From Micavibrio_A sp040381535 (GTDB taxonomy: Bacteria > Pseudomonadota > Alphaproteobacteria > Micavibrionales > Micavibrionaceae): a DNA stretch of 63,611 nucleotides. Positions 1-8,301 of the stretch are shown in pieces (position 1 is the first letter of the stretch; each line of letters starts with the position of its first letter). The stretch spans positions 1 through 63,611 of the forward strand of contig JBEIHF010000010.1 of NCBI GenBank assembly GCA_040381535.1, in the 5' to 3' direction. The notes below the pieces were generated by a model. That model ran no database searches. It saw only the letters and a program-made list of their open reading frames with translations, and was not told the origin of the DNA. The position numbers and the translations under genes were made by a program.

Positions 1-135
1 GAAACTGCAGGCGCGGAAACTGCAGGCGCGGAAACTGCAGGCGCGGAAACTGCAGGCGCGGAAACTGCAGGCGCGGAAACTGCAGGCGCGGAAACTGCAG
101 GCGCGGAAACTTCAGGTGTGGAAACTTCAGGTGTG
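1..135. repeat. 15-bp tandem repeat coding for VSAPA/VSTPE units
   Basis: Seven identical copies of GAAACTGCAGGCGCG (1-105) are followed by two copies of the variant GAAACTTCAGGTGTG (106-135) and a degenerate partial copy. The unit is a multiple of three and lies in frame within the FlaG-like gene on the minus strand. There it encodes Val-Ser-Ala-Pro-Ala, or Val-Ser-Thr-Pro-Glu in the variants. The array continues past the window edge, so the copy number is a minimum. Identical adjacent copies suggest recent slippage expansion. Confidence 0.97.
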
Positions 136-500
136 GAAACTTCCGGAGAAGATGATTCCTGAACGCGCGGCTCATAAGCCGGTACCGTCGTGGTTTCAAC
201 TTCGGTATCCTGATAAGAAACTTTCGGAGCAACCACAGCCTGCGAGCGCTTGTAGGCCTCGAGCTGTGCTTCGGACGGTATCTGACGGACAACATCGCCC
301 GTGTCGCGGTCGCGTTGCAAAAGCAACGCCTTGTCAAAATTAACATCGACTTTAATGTAGAGAGAAACAAACGGGGCCTGCAACGAAGCTTGTTGAACGC
401 GCGCGGGGTTCGCGGCGAACGAATTTGCTACACTCTGCTGATCTACGATCGCTTTTGTGTAGGAGGCGTTTGATAAAACTGAATTCACTGCTTCAAGCAT
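1..500 (-). CDS. FlaG-like flagellar protein, partial (runs off window start)
   Basis: An open frame runs from ATG at 500 to the window edge with no stop. The first ~115 residues include a FlaG-type segment (VNFDKALLLQRDRDTGDVVRQ followed by IPSE), which in FlaG proteins is the conserved 'D-x-x-T-G-D/E-V-V/I-R-Q-I-P' signature. After residue ~120 the protein becomes a run of five-residue repeats, VS[TA]P[EA], encoded by the 15-bp tandem repeat. FlaG proteins affect flagellar filament properties; the flagellar genes that begin downstream on the other strand fit this. The C-terminus lies outside the window, so full length is unknown. The FlaG assignment rests on this one motif and on context. 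Confidence 0.7.
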   Translation of the reverse strand, partial: MLEAVNSVLSNASYTKAIVDQQSVANSFAANPARVQQASLQAPFVSLYIKVDVNFDKALLLQRDRDTGDVVRQIPSEAQLEAYKRSQAVVAPKVSYQDTEVETTTVPAYEPRVQESSSPEVSTPEVSTPEVSAPAVSAPAVSAPAVSAPAVSAPAVSAPAVSAPAV

Positions 501-564
501 GAATTTCCAAACCCTTATACTTCTAAAAAAGTGCACGTAAAAAATTGCACACTACCCTACTATC

Positions 565-593
565 ATATTACTTGAAAATCTTGTGAAAGTCAA
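565..593 (-). promoter_or_regulatory. Sigma-70-type promoter of FlaG-like gene
   Basis: On the minus strand TTGACT (593-588), a 17-bp spacer and TAATAT (570-565) give a near-consensus promoter. It would leave a 5' UTR of about 57 nt before the ATG at 500. Confidence 0.55.
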
Positions 594-839
594 TTTTTTT
601 CATTGCCTCCTTCAAATATTCGTGAAGTGAAAATACTGGTATCTTAGAAGTAAGGAATTTTTAATTATTTTAATTTTTATGCTATTTATTTAATTTTATT
701 AAATAAATAAAAAATCATTACTGTATTTACTAAATAAATACTCACTTTTTTTACCAAAAAAGAATAATTTATATAATAAAACTCTTTAATATCAGTCTCT
801 TCACCGCGTTGTTCTTACGAAAGGTAAGATCACTTATTG

Positions 840-855
840 TTAGCGATATTTTAAC
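840..855 (+). promoter_or_regulatory. CtrA-like box upstream of sciP
   Basis: TTAG-N7-TTAAC at 840-855 matches the CtrA consensus TTAA-N7-TTAA(C) with one mismatch. It sits about 50 bp before the sciP ATG. In Caulobacter sciP is itself a CtrA target, so the position makes biological sense. Confidence 0.5.
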
Positions 856-903
856 CGAAATCACTCCATAATATTTTCATATTACAAATTATGGGTATGA
901 TTC

Positions 904-1185
904 ATGTCTGACAATATTCAAGGTTACAGCGCGGAGATAACAATCCTTCCCCCACCAACCACGCAAAGATGGGTAAAATCCAGAAAGCTGGCCGTTATCA
1001 AGGCGATAGAGGGCGGCGTCCTTAGTGATGAGCAGGCCTGCCAACGTTATTCGCTCTCGCAGGAAGAGCTGGATTCATGGAAGCGCGCCCTGAATCGCTT
1101 CGGGCCAGGCGCCTTGCGTACGACCCACATCAACCGCTATCGCCGCAACGATCCGGCCAAGCAGCCGCCTTCCCAGCAGAGCTAG
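904..1185 (+). CDS. sciP: CtrA inhibitor SciP (DUF1153)
   Basis: This 93-residue protein carries the whole DUF1153 pattern: an LPPP motif, then RWVKSRKLAVIKAI, a helix-turn-helix-like stretch (LSDEQACQRYSLSQEELDSW) and a C-terminal RTTHINRYR. In Caulobacter SciP binds CtrA and CtrA-dependent promoters and blocks transcription of CtrA targets late in the cell cycle. The residues after ~80 are a short polar tail. A CtrA-like box lies upstream. It sits beside the flagellar genes, and ctrA itself is 21 kb away in the same window. The identification is strong; the role here is inferred from the family. Confidence 0.9.
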   Translation: MSDNIQGYSAEITILPPPTTQRWVKSRKLAVIKAIEGGVLSDEQACQRYSLSQEELDSWKRALNRFGPGALRTTHINRYRRNDPAKQPPSQQS

Positions 1186-1227
1186 CATCTGCGTCGTTTT
1201 TAAGCCGTTTGTTTGTAAAATAACCTT

Positions 1228-1256
1228 TTGACACTGTCTATTCATTTCTATGTATT
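1228..1256 (+). promoter_or_regulatory. Possible promoter of secreted protein gene
   Basis: TTGACA (1228-1233), a 17-bp spacer and TGTATT (1251-1256) resemble a sigma-70 promoter. The -10 touches the annotated ATG at 1257, so the mRNA may be nearly leaderless, starting translation at the in-frame ATG at 1266. Confidence 0.4.
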
Positions 1257-2015
1257 ATGGCAACTATGATTTTCGTTTCAAAAGCCAGTATAGCCAGCGC
1301 CTTGATGCTGGGTGTCGCAGCCCTTTCCTCGGCCGACGACGCCTTTGCGCAAACGCCGCAGCAGGCGCCTACTTCCGCGCGCACTATCGATGACGTTATC
1401 GGGGATCTTGCGCTGCCCGTAGGTCGCACCGCATCCTATTTCAACAGCGCCACCAAAACCGCCGTGCGCGAGTCTTGCGTGAAAAATGAAAGCAACACCG
1501 CCGTTACCTGCACTGACGATGTGATGAGTGTCAGGGCACAGATGCGCGTTAGGCAGAGCTTTACCGTAACGCTCGAAAGTGGCGGCCAGATAAGCATTTT
1601 TGCACGTAGCGGCGCGCCACAAGAATGGAATCCCGCAACAAACAGGCTCTTTAATACTACGATGGGGGAAGCTTCCAATGCTACATGGAACAGATCCTCG
1701 CCGCTCGCAACCATGGCCTCCGATGGTACGCATGTTTTGCAAAACGATGTTCTTCAATTGAATAAAACGGGTGATGCCTCGGTATCAGGTCTATCGATTA
1801 TTCCGGTAACACCCTCGCGCGGCATTGCCGTTTCTTTGGGGTTTGACCGCAGCGCCGCCAGCGTCACTCTGGGTACAATGCAGGTCATCAAACCCGGCGA
1901 AATTGACCCGAATTTCGGGGTTTCTCGCATGTTTAACGCGTATGACAAGGATTATTACAAGCTGGATAAAGACGACCTTGGCGGCCGCGATCGCGCTTAC
2001 GCATTGAGACCATAG
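1257..2015 (+). CDS. Hypothetical secreted protein
   Basis: I do not recognise the family. The 252-residue product opens with a classical signal peptide: a hydrophobic stretch (ASIASALMLGVAALSSA) and a likely cleavage after ADDAFA, so export to the periplasm or beyond is expected. The mature part is rich in Ser, Thr, Asn and Ala, with two Cys close together (ESCVKNESNTAVTC) that could form a disulfide. It ends in a charged tail. It lies between sciP and fliF, so a flagellar or surface role is possible but only by position. Start may be ATG 1257 or 1266. Confidence 0.6.
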   Translation: MATMIFVSKASIASALMLGVAALSSADDAFAQTPQQAPTSARTIDDVIGDLALPVGRTASYFNSATKTAVRESCVKNESNTAVTCTDDVMSVRAQMRVRQSFTVTLESGGQISIFARSGAPQEWNPATNRLFNTTMGEASNATWNRSSPLATMASDGTHVLQNDVLQLNKTGDASVSGLSIIPVTPSRGIAVSLGFDRSAASVTLGTMQVIKPGEIDPNFGVSRMFNAYDKDYYKLDKDDLGGRDRAYALRP

Positions 2016-2236
2016 GCATTTTTTCCGTTTTTTCGTCAAATCTCCTTTCGCCCCAATTAAGATGGGCGGTGGAAAAGCCCTTCAAAAGTGTTTATAATAG
2101 TTAATGTATTGCCTCCCGATTCGTGACACGGCATGAATCAGGCCAAGGTGGTTAAATCTTGTTCACGCCCCTGTCCTCTCGGGGGTTTCTTCGTGGGCGG
2201 GAAATCCAAAGAACAATAAAACGGGTATAAAGATAC

Positions 2237-3889
2237 GTGAATAGTTTTCTGGAAACATTAAAGCAGCTTGGCCCCGCTCGCCTCGCCATTATGGGTTCTG
2301 TCCTGATGGGGTTGATGATCTTTTTCATCTTCGTATCCCTGCGTGTGTCTTCCACCGAAATGAATTTGCTCTACAGCGATCTTTCCACGATCGATTCCGG
2401 CGCGATGGCCGCGAAACTCGAAGAAGTAAAAATCCCTTACGAAGTTTCTACCGACGGCACGCGCATCATGGTGCCCGACACCGAAGTCGGCAAAGCGCGT
2501 ATGCTTTTGGCCGAAGCCGGTTTGCCGAACGGCGGATCTATGGGCTATGAACTCTTCGATAAAGAAAGCGGGTTTGGCACAACGAACGCCGTTCAGAATA
2601 TCAACGCTATGCGCGCATTGGAGGGCGAACTCGCCAGAACCATTTCCTCTTTGGAAACCGTGCGTAGCGCACGCGTCCACCTTGTGTTGCCGCAACGTGA
2701 ATTGTTCGCGCGTGAGTCGCGCCCCGCTTCTGCGTCCGTAGCAATCCAGTTACGCCCCGGCAAGCGTATGGAACCCGAACAAATCGCCTCCATTCAATCC
2801 TTGGTGGCCTCTGCGGTGCCTGAACTTAAAATGGAATCCGTATCAATCATTGATTCCAACGGCACGCTTCTGGCCCGCGGCGGAGAAGCTTCGGAAACAC
2901 AAGCGGCGATGAAGGCTGAGGAACTCCGCCTGAAACAAGAACAACGTTTGATCCAGACGATCGAAGACCTCGTTGGCCGCACGGTCGGTTACGGCAAGGT
3001 GCGCGCGTCTGTATCCGCGGAAATGGACCATGACCGCATCCAGACAGCCGAAGAATTGTATAACCCTGAACAACAGGTCGCCCGCTCTACGCAGACCGTA
3101 GAAGAAGCCGCGCAGGAACAAGAATCCGGCGAAGAAAACGTCACGATGGAAAACAATCTTCCGGGCGTGGGCGAAAACATTCTGGGCACAGGCGGGCCGC
3201 AATCGAATTCCAACCGTACCGAACAAACCACCAACTATGAAATCAGCAAAACGGTGCGCAATACTGTGCGCGAAAGCGGCGAAATAAAACGCATGTCCAT
3301 CGCCGTTCTGGTGGATGGGACATATAAAACCGAAAAAAATACCGAAGGCGAGGAAACCAAAACCTATCTTCCGCGTACTGAAGATGAACTGGGCCAAATT
3401 GAATCTCTCGTAAAATCCGCCATCGGGTTCAGCGAAGAACGCGGCGATACGATCGAAGTCGTCAACATGCCCTTCGCCGAAGTGGATGTTTCCGAAGACC
3501 TTCCCGACAACACAATTTTCGGCTTTGACAAAAACAAACTGCTCGATGTGGCTGAAGTTGTTACCGTCGCAGTCATGATCATCCTGGTCATCTTGCTGGT
3601 GCTCCAGCCGATGGTGGGACGTCTGCTCGCCGCCGAAGGCGGTACGGGCCTTGATGAAGAGACGGAAAAAGATTTGATCGGCTTGCGTCCCCCAGCACCG
3701 GCATTGGAAGGTCCTTCACAGGAATTCCAACCTGCGGACCTGTTGGAGGAGGATGCATCCAATATGATCGACGTGCAGAAGGTTGATGGCAAAGTTAAAG
3801 CGTCTGCGGTCAAGAAAGTAGAAGACATAGTCGATGCCTACCCCACCGAAACGGTTTCCGTTATCCGTAGCTGGATGACACAGGATTAA
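2237..3889 (+). CDS. fliF: Flagellar MS-ring protein FliF
   Basis: FliF forms the MS ring in the inner membrane on which the export gate, C ring and rod assemble. The 550-residue length fits the family. A first membrane helix is at residues ~16-35 and a second at ~437-457. Between them lie the ring-building (YscJ-like) region, with the typical NAMRALEGELARTI and ARVHLVLPQRELF segments, and a long periplasmic domain. The C-terminal ~90 residues are the cytoplasmic FliG-binding tail. The start is GTG without a strong ribosome binding site. First gene of a tight operon with fliG, fliH, fliN, a TerB gene and flbD. Confidence 0.97.
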   Translation: MNSFLETLKQLGPARLAIMGSVLMGLMIFFIFVSLRVSSTEMNLLYSDLSTIDSGAMAAKLEEVKIPYEVSTDGTRIMVPDTEVGKARMLLAEAGLPNGGSMGYELFDKESGFGTTNAVQNINAMRALEGELARTISSLETVRSARVHLVLPQRELFARESRPASASVAIQLRPGKRMEPEQIASIQSLVASAVPELKMESVSIIDSNGTLLARGGEASETQAAMKAEELRLKQEQRLIQTIEDLVGRTVGYGKVRASVSAEMDHDRIQTAEELYNPEQQVARSTQTVEEAAQEQESGEENVTMENNLPGVGENILGTGGPQSNSNRTEQTTNYEISKTVRNTVRESGEIKRMSIAVLVDGTYKTEKNTEGEETKTYLPRTEDELGQIESLVKSAIGFSEERGDTIEVVNMPFAEVDVSEDLPDNTIFGFDKNKLLDVAEVVTVAVMIILVILLVLQPMVGRLLAAEGGTGLDEETEKDLIGLRPPAPALEGPSQEFQPADLLEEDASNMIDVQKVDGKVKASAVKKVEDIVDAYPTETVSVIRSWMTQD

Positions 3890-3905
3890 GGTCAGGAACT
3901 AGAGT

Positions 3906-4925
3906 ATGCGGATTAGGGAAGATTATAGAACACTCACCGGCACCGAAAAGGCAGCCATCTTCATGCTCGCGCTCGGCGAGGAGTATACCGCCAAGATTTT
4001 CGAGCATATGGATGATGAGGAAATTCTCGAACTCTCCCAAGTCATGGCCACGCTGGGTAAAGTCAATGCCAACGTCGTGGAACGTCTATTCGTAGACTTC
4101 GCTGAACAGATGAGCTCTTCGGGTACGTTGGTCGGTTCGCAAGAATCTACCGAACGCCTGCTCTCCAAAGCGGGTATGAGCAAAGATAAGATCGACCAGA
4201 TCATGGAAGAAATCCGCGGCCCCGCGGGTCGTACCATGTGGGAAAAACTCACCAACGTGAATGAGGAAATCCTCGCGACTTTCCTGCAAAAAGAATATCC
4301 GCAGACCGTCGCCGTGGTTATGTCGAAAATCACGACGGAGCACGCCGGTAAAGTGCTTGCCCTGCTTCCTGAAAGCTTTGCGATGGAAGTCATTCACCGG
4401 ATGCTCCGCATGGAAGCGGTGCAAAAGGAAGTTCTGGACGACGTTGAAAAAACGCTGCGTCTGGAATTCATGTCGAACCTTTCCAGAACGCAACGCCGCG
4501 ATTCCCACGAGCATATGGCGGAGATTTTCAACAATCTCGACCGCGCCGCGGAATCCAAATTCATGGATGCGCTGGAAAAAACCGTTCCCGAGAGCGCGGA
4601 AAAAATTCGCTCGCTCATGTTCACCTTCGAAGACCTGCAAAAAATCACGCCTGCGGGTATTCAGGCGATCGTCCGTGCATGTGACAAAGAAAAACTCCCG
4701 ATCGCGCTCAAAGGTGCCACCGAAACATTGCGCGATCTGTTCTTCTCCAACATGTCCGAGCGTGCCGCCAAGATCATGAAAGAAGACATGGCCGCTATGG
4801 GCCCTGTCCGTTTGAAAGACGTCGAAGAATCGCAGTTGCATGTCGTATCCGTTGCAAAAGATCTCGAATCCCGCGGAGAGATCACGATTGCCACAGGCAA
4901 CGAGGAAGACGAACTCATCTACTAG
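3906..4925 (+). CDS. fliG: Flagellar motor switch protein FliG
   Basis: FliG couples the MS ring to the stator and generates torque in the C ring. The 339-residue protein shows the N-terminal segment LTGTEKAAIFMLALGEE that packs on FliF, the central EYPQT motif at ~128 (EHPQ in many species), and the C-terminal charged domain with LMFTFEDLQ, which contacts MotA. It starts 16 bp after fliF. Nothing in it suggests a defect. Confidence 0.97.
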   Translation: MRIREDYRTLTGTEKAAIFMLALGEEYTAKIFEHMDDEEILELSQVMATLGKVNANVVERLFVDFAEQMSSSGTLVGSQESTERLLSKAGMSKDKIDQIMEEIRGPAGRTMWEKLTNVNEEILATFLQKEYPQTVAVVMSKITTEHAGKVLALLPESFAMEVIHRMLRMEAVQKEVLDDVEKTLRLEFMSNLSRTQRRDSHEHMAEIFNNLDRAAESKFMDALEKTVPESAEKIRSLMFTFEDLQKITPAGIQAIVRACDKEKLPIALKGATETLRDLFFSNMSERAAKIMKEDMAAMGPVRLKDVEESQLHVVSVAKDLESRGEITIATGNEEDELIY

Positions 4926-4946
4926 AGAAGTATTCTATACTGACCA

Positions 4947-5654
4947 ATGGAACCGGATAAAAAATTCCTCTTTGACGTTAATGTCTTCGATGCGCCGCCG
5001 AAGGAGGAAATCGACGAGGATTTACCGCCTCCTCCCCCCACGTTCTCCGAAGAAGAAATTGCCACTGCCAAGGACATCGCCTTTGAAAAAGGCCGCCAGC
5101 AGGGCCAGAAGGAACAAGTTGAAACCCGCGAGCAGTTCGTGGCTCAGACTTTGGCTACCATCGCCGAAAACTTCTCCAAACTCTTTGCCGCCGAAATGGT
5201 GCGCGAAAGCATTTTTGAAAAAGAAGCGCTGAAGATCGCCATCGCCTCGCTCGATGTGCTCTTTCCTTCGCTGAACGAGAAAATCGGCCGTGAAGAAGTT
5301 TTGAAAGTGGTTGAAAAAACACTCTCAGACCACAGAAAAACCAAAGAAATTTCTATATCTATTCCAACAGGTATGAAGGGCGAGGTCGAAACCCTCATCA
5401 CCCGCATTCGGGCGAACGAGCATGACGAAGTGCTCTGGCGGGTGACCGAAGACCCCAACCTCGCCCAAGGGGATTGCGACCTTGAATGGAGCGATGGCGG
5501 CGCGGTCCGAGATTCCGGTCGCGCGGCCCGTGATATTCGACGGAATCTGGAGGGTTTGCTGGGCCATTCGGTGGCTTTATTGGGCGATAGTGAACCGACG
5601 CAGAGTGATGTATTATCTAAAGGAAATACCGAATCGGCAGGAGACAAGTCATGA
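4947..5654 (+). CDS. fliH: Flagellar export regulator FliH
   Basis: FliH binds and restrains the export ATPase FliI and links it to the C ring through FliN. The 235-residue product has an acidic, proline-containing N-terminus, a charged helical middle with the alternation typical of FliH (residues ~30-90), and a C-terminal domain with LPSLNEKIGREEVLKVVEK-like pattern and a final ...LEWSDGGAVRDSGRAARDI... segment. Position between fliG and fliN supports the call; FliH is poorly conserved, so context carries much of the weight. Its stop overlaps the fliN start by 4 bp. Confidence 0.85.
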   Translation: MEPDKKFLFDVNVFDAPPKEEIDEDLPPPPPTFSEEEIATAKDIAFEKGRQQGQKEQVETREQFVAQTLATIAENFSKLFAAEMVRESIFEKEALKIAIASLDVLFPSLNEKIGREEVLKVVEKTLSDHRKTKEISISIPTGMKGEVETLITRIRANEHDEVLWRVTEDPNLAQGDCDLEWSDGGAVRDSGRAARDIRRNLEGLLGHSVALLGDSEPTQSDVLSKGNTESAGDKS

Positions 5655-6001
5655 GCGACGACAATCAGGGAAACAAGGATCTGTCCTATAACCAGATTCA
5701 AGAAGCCGAAGGCGCGCGCGAAGCCGAACGAGAATGGCCGATCGGCGAACCGATGGCAAACGACGTTTCCGCCATCTACGACATCCCCGTGCAGATTTCC
5801 GCCGTGCTCGGCCGTTCCACTATGCAGGTCAGCCAGCTTTTGAAACTCGGGCGCGGTGCCGTTGTGGAACTCGACCGCAAAGTCGGTGAGGCCATCGACA
5901 TCTACGTCAACAACCGCCTCGTCGCCCGCGGCGAAGTCGTGGTCGTGGAAGATAAGCTCGGCGTGACGATGACCGAGATCGTGAAATCCGACCGCAATTA
6001 A
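5651..6001 (+). CDS. fliN: Flagellar motor switch protein FliN
   Basis: FliN makes the base of the C ring and binds FliH-FliI. The 116-residue protein has a variable acidic N-terminus (~1-38) and then the SpoA domain: YDIPVQISAVLGRSTM, LLKLGRGAVVELDRKVGE, VNNRLVARGEVVVVEDKLGV and the closing MTEIV. Length and motif order match FliN of alphaproteobacteria. ATGA overlap with fliH indicates coupled translation. Confidence 0.95.
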   Translation: MSDDNQGNKDLSYNQIQEAEGAREAEREWPIGEPMANDVSAIYDIPVQISAVLGRSTMQVSQLLKLGRGAVVELDRKVGEAIDIYVNNRLVARGEVVVVEDKLGVTMTEIVKSDRN

Positions 6002-6015
6002 TCGACGGTTCCCAA

Positions 6016-6399
6016 ATGACCTCATTCGAAACCCAAGATCTTTATCAGGCGGTGATCGCAGCGTTTTCGCTGGTGGCTTATGCCGATGGTCAGGTTCATA
6101 TGTCGGAAATGTCGCGGTTGGTTACCACCCTGAAATCGGAAGGTTTGTTTAAGGCCGTTAGCCCCCAGCGAATGCAGGATGATATATTCGCGCTGGTAAA
6201 GGATCTAGATGATGATTTTGAGAAAGAGCAGCTTCCTGCCCTTTTGGCCATTATCGGCAAGATAAAAGACGAAGCGCGGGGACGCGAAGTTATCCTAAAG
6301 ATCGCGCGCCTTACTTTGCTGGCGGACGGTAAAGTCACGGAAAGCGAAGAGAAAATACTGGCCGATATACACCGTACATTGGGTTTATCGGAACATTAG
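6016..6399 (+). CDS. TerB-like helical protein in flagellar operon
   Basis: The 127-residue all-helical product carries the repeated TerB pattern: AAFSLVAYADGQVHMSE near residue 14-30 and a second copy, ARLTLLADGKVTESEEKIL, near 96-115. Acidic residues after each 'ADG' are typical TerB metal-binding positions. TerB proteins were first tied to tellurite resistance, but the fold is widespread in membrane-associated stress and signalling proteins. Here it sits 14 bp after fliN and 16 bp before flbD in the same direction, so it is part of the flagellar operon. Its role there is unknown. Confidence 0.75.
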   Translation: MTSFETQDLYQAVIAAFSLVAYADGQVHMSEMSRLVTTLKSEGLFKAVSPQRMQDDIFALVKDLDDDFEKEQLPALLAIIGKIKDEARGREVILKIARLTLLADGKVTESEEKILADIHRTLGLSEH

Positions 6400-6415
6400 A
6401 AGAGAGAACTGAACT

Positions 6416-7813
6416 ATGCGTTTAATGATTGTCGGACATCTTGAAGGTTATATCTCCGTTGCGGGAAAAATCGCGCTCCAAAAAGGCGCGAAGGTCATAC
6501 ATTGCGAAGACACCGAAGAAGCATTGGGCGCGTTGCTGAACGGCAAGGGCGCGGATGTCGTAATGTGCGATATCAAACAAAAGATCGGGCCATTCGTCAA
6601 AGCGCTCGAAGAGAACCGCATCGTCATCCCCGTTGTCGCCTGCGGTATCGGCAATGATGCGCGCACGGCCGTGAAGGCTATTCAGGATGGCGCGAAAGAA
6701 TACATCCCGCTTCCGCCCGATGCTGAATTGATTGCAGCCGTATTGGAAGCCGTGACGGAAGAACCATCTTCCATCATTGCCAATGATATCGCGATGCAGA
6801 ATGTCTTGAAACTCGCCGACAAGATTGCGCCTTCCGAAGCCACCGTCCTAATCACGGGCGAAAGCGGCACGGGTAAGGAGATCATGTCGCGCTACATGCA
6901 TAAGAAATCCAAACGTAAAGACGGCCCCTTTATCGCCGTTAACTGCGCCGCCATTCCTGAAAATCTTCTGGAATCGGAATTGTTCGGCCATGAAAAAGGT
7001 GCGTTCACGGGGGCCAACGGCCGCCGCATCGGTAAATTCGAAGAATCCAACGGCGGCACGCTGTTGCTCGACGAAGTATCCGAGATGCACCCGCTGCTTC
7101 AGGCAAAACTGCTTCGCGCCATTCAGGAAAAAGAAATTACGCGAATTGGTAGTAACGACGCGGTAAAAGTGGATGTGCGTATTCTGGCGACGTCCAACCG
7201 CGATCTCGAACAATCCGTCCAAAAAGGTGAATTCAGGGAAGATTTATACTTCCGCTTGAACGTCGTGAATATCCGCCTGCCTGCCTTGCGCGAGCGCCCC
7301 AGCGATATTCTTCCCCTCGCTCAATTCTTCACGGACAAATACGCCGAAGCCAACGGCGTTCCCAAAAAGAAATTGTCCAAGGATTCCCAGAAAAAACTCA
7401 GCGCCTATAACTGGCGCGGCAACATCCGCGAACTCGAAAACACGATGCACCGCGCGATTTTGATGAGCCTTGAAAACGAAATCGAACCCGACGCGATCCA
7501 TATTTCGGACACCGCCTTTTCCACGGGCATCGGATCAAGCGCCGCGACACCCAATAACGCGCCCAGCGCATCGGGCGTGGGCAAAGTATCATCCGGCCCT
7601 GTCAAAAATACAGGCGTGGTTGAAGGCATGATCGGCCGCACCATTGCGGATGTCGAACGCGATATGATCATCAACACGCTGGATCATTGTCTGGGCAACC
7701 GCACGCACGCGGCCAACATTCTAGGTATTTCCATCAGAACTCTGCGCAACAAGCTTTCGCAATACAAAGACGAAGGCGTGGAAGTACCACCTGCGGTCGG
7801 CGGCAGCCTCTAA
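6416..7813 (+). CDS. flbD: Sigma-54-dependent flagellar regulator FlbD
   Basis: FlbD activates late flagellar genes with RNA polymerase-sigma 54 and represses early ones. The 465 residues comprise a receiver-like domain (~1-110), an AAA+ domain (~130-365) with Walker A GESGTGKE (~148) and the sigma-54 contact loop GAFTGA (~195), and a Fis-type helix-turn-helix (NRTHAANILGISIRTLRNKL, ~430-450). The receiver is degenerate: the N-terminal acidic pair is missing and the usual Lys is replaced in YIPLPPDAELIAAVL. That same pattern is found in Caulobacter FlbD, so it is a family trait and not decay. Last gene of the fliF operon. Confidence 0.93.
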   Translation: MRLMIVGHLEGYISVAGKIALQKGAKVIHCEDTEEALGALLNGKGADVVMCDIKQKIGPFVKALEENRIVIPVVACGIGNDARTAVKAIQDGAKEYIPLPPDAELIAAVLEAVTEEPSSIIANDIAMQNVLKLADKIAPSEATVLITGESGTGKEIMSRYMHKKSKRKDGPFIAVNCAAIPENLLESELFGHEKGAFTGANGRRIGKFEESNGGTLLLDEVSEMHPLLQAKLLRAIQEKEITRIGSNDAVKVDVRILATSNRDLEQSVQKGEFREDLYFRLNVVNIRLPALRERPSDILPLAQFFTDKYAEANGVPKKKLSKDSQKKLSAYNWRGNIRELENTMHRAILMSLENEIEPDAIHISDTAFSTGIGSSAATPNNAPSASGVGKVSSGPVKNTGVVEGMIGRTIADVERDMIINTLDHCLGNRTHAANILGISIRTLRNKLSQYKDEGVEVPPAVGGSL

Positions 7814-7824
7814 ATCAAATTATC

Positions 7825-8169
7825 TTAGAATGAATATCCGGGAATGGCTTCTTGCTGGGTAGCGATTTCGTTGTTCTGGCGAATCTGGTTGGCCATCTTT
7901 GCTTCCAGATCGTCCATCATGGCATCAAAGCCTTTGCCCCATACAGAGAGCTTGGATGCATCAATTCCGCCGGGCACGATCGGCGCTCTTTGGAAACGGC
8001 TGATCTTACCTTCTTGATATCCGACATTCTTTGCGGGCGTGGCTTGTTCGAACGCGAAAGTCTGCGCCGGTAAAACATACACGCTGGAATTTTCGACGCC
8101 GGTATTCTCCGCTTCGTGCGTGCAGGCGGCCAACGTGAGAGACAAAATTAAAAGGGAAAGAAAGCGCAT
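7825..8169 (-). CDS. Small hypothetical lipoprotein
   Basis: The 114-residue protein begins MRFLSLLILSLTLAAC, a signal peptide ending in a lipobox (TLAAC) with the lipidated Cys at about residue 16. An upstream in-frame start exists at 8250, but the lipoprotein signal makes 8169 the likely one. The mature part has no known domain; it contains a Gln/Asn-rich C-terminus. It stands convergent to flbD (11-bp gap) and downstream of an OmpA-like lipoprotein gene, from which a terminator separates it. I do not recognise the family. Confidence 0.65.
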   Translation of the reverse strand: MRFLSLLILSLTLAACTHEAENTGVENSSVYVLPAQTFAFEQATPAKNVGYQEGKISRFQRAPIVPGGIDASKLSVWGKGFDAMMDDLEAKMANQIRQNNEIATQQEAIPGYSF

Positions 8170-8250
8170 GGGAATTCCGAGAAGATTAACGTAGGAAGAT
8201 TCTAGCATCCCCGAATCATCATTTCCACCAGCCCATACAAAACTATGCAC

Positions 8251-8283
8251 AAAAAAGCCCGCCTCTGCACAGCGGGCCTTTTT
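8251..8283 (-). terminator. Rho-independent terminator (after OmpA-like gene)
   Basis: GCCCGC (8257-8262), a 9-nt loop and GCGGGC (8272-8277) are flanked by A and T runs, so the hairpin can work in both directions. It directly follows the stop of the gene at 8302-9228. Confidence 0.8.
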
Positions 8284-8301
8284 AGGAGGTTTGAATTTTA
8301 A

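Larger units (their letters stand above)
501..903. other. AT-rich divergent intergenic region
   Basis: This 403-bp region separates the FlaG-like gene (leftward) from sciP (rightward). It is very AT-rich at about 590-780, where TTAA words occur with 5-base spacing that does not fit CtrA. It holds a sigma-70-type promoter for the leftward gene, an inverted repeat GTGCA/TGCAC (531-535 and 546-550) in that gene's presumed 5' UTR, and a CtrA-like box before sciP. I see no gene in it. Confidence 0.6.

Noticed and set aside
1..135. Direct repeats as a CRISPR array
   Set aside because: The units touch each other without spacers and are in frame in a coding sequence.
655..720. TTAA pairs in the AT-rich region as CtrA boxes
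   Set aside because: Their spacing is 5 bases, not 7, and such words are expected in sequence this AT-rich.
1278..1757. Long antisense frames opposite real genes (for example 1278-1757, 2843-3397, 13608-14684, 29333-30205)
   Set aside because: They are shadows of conserved genes on the other strand, with codon patterns dictated by those genes and no family motifs.
2150..2236. Sigma-54 promoter before fliF
   Set aside because: TGGTTAAATCTTGT resembles -24/-12, but the GG-to-GC distance is wrong and GC is missing. The CG-rich hairpin at 2164-2182 was too weak to call a terminator.
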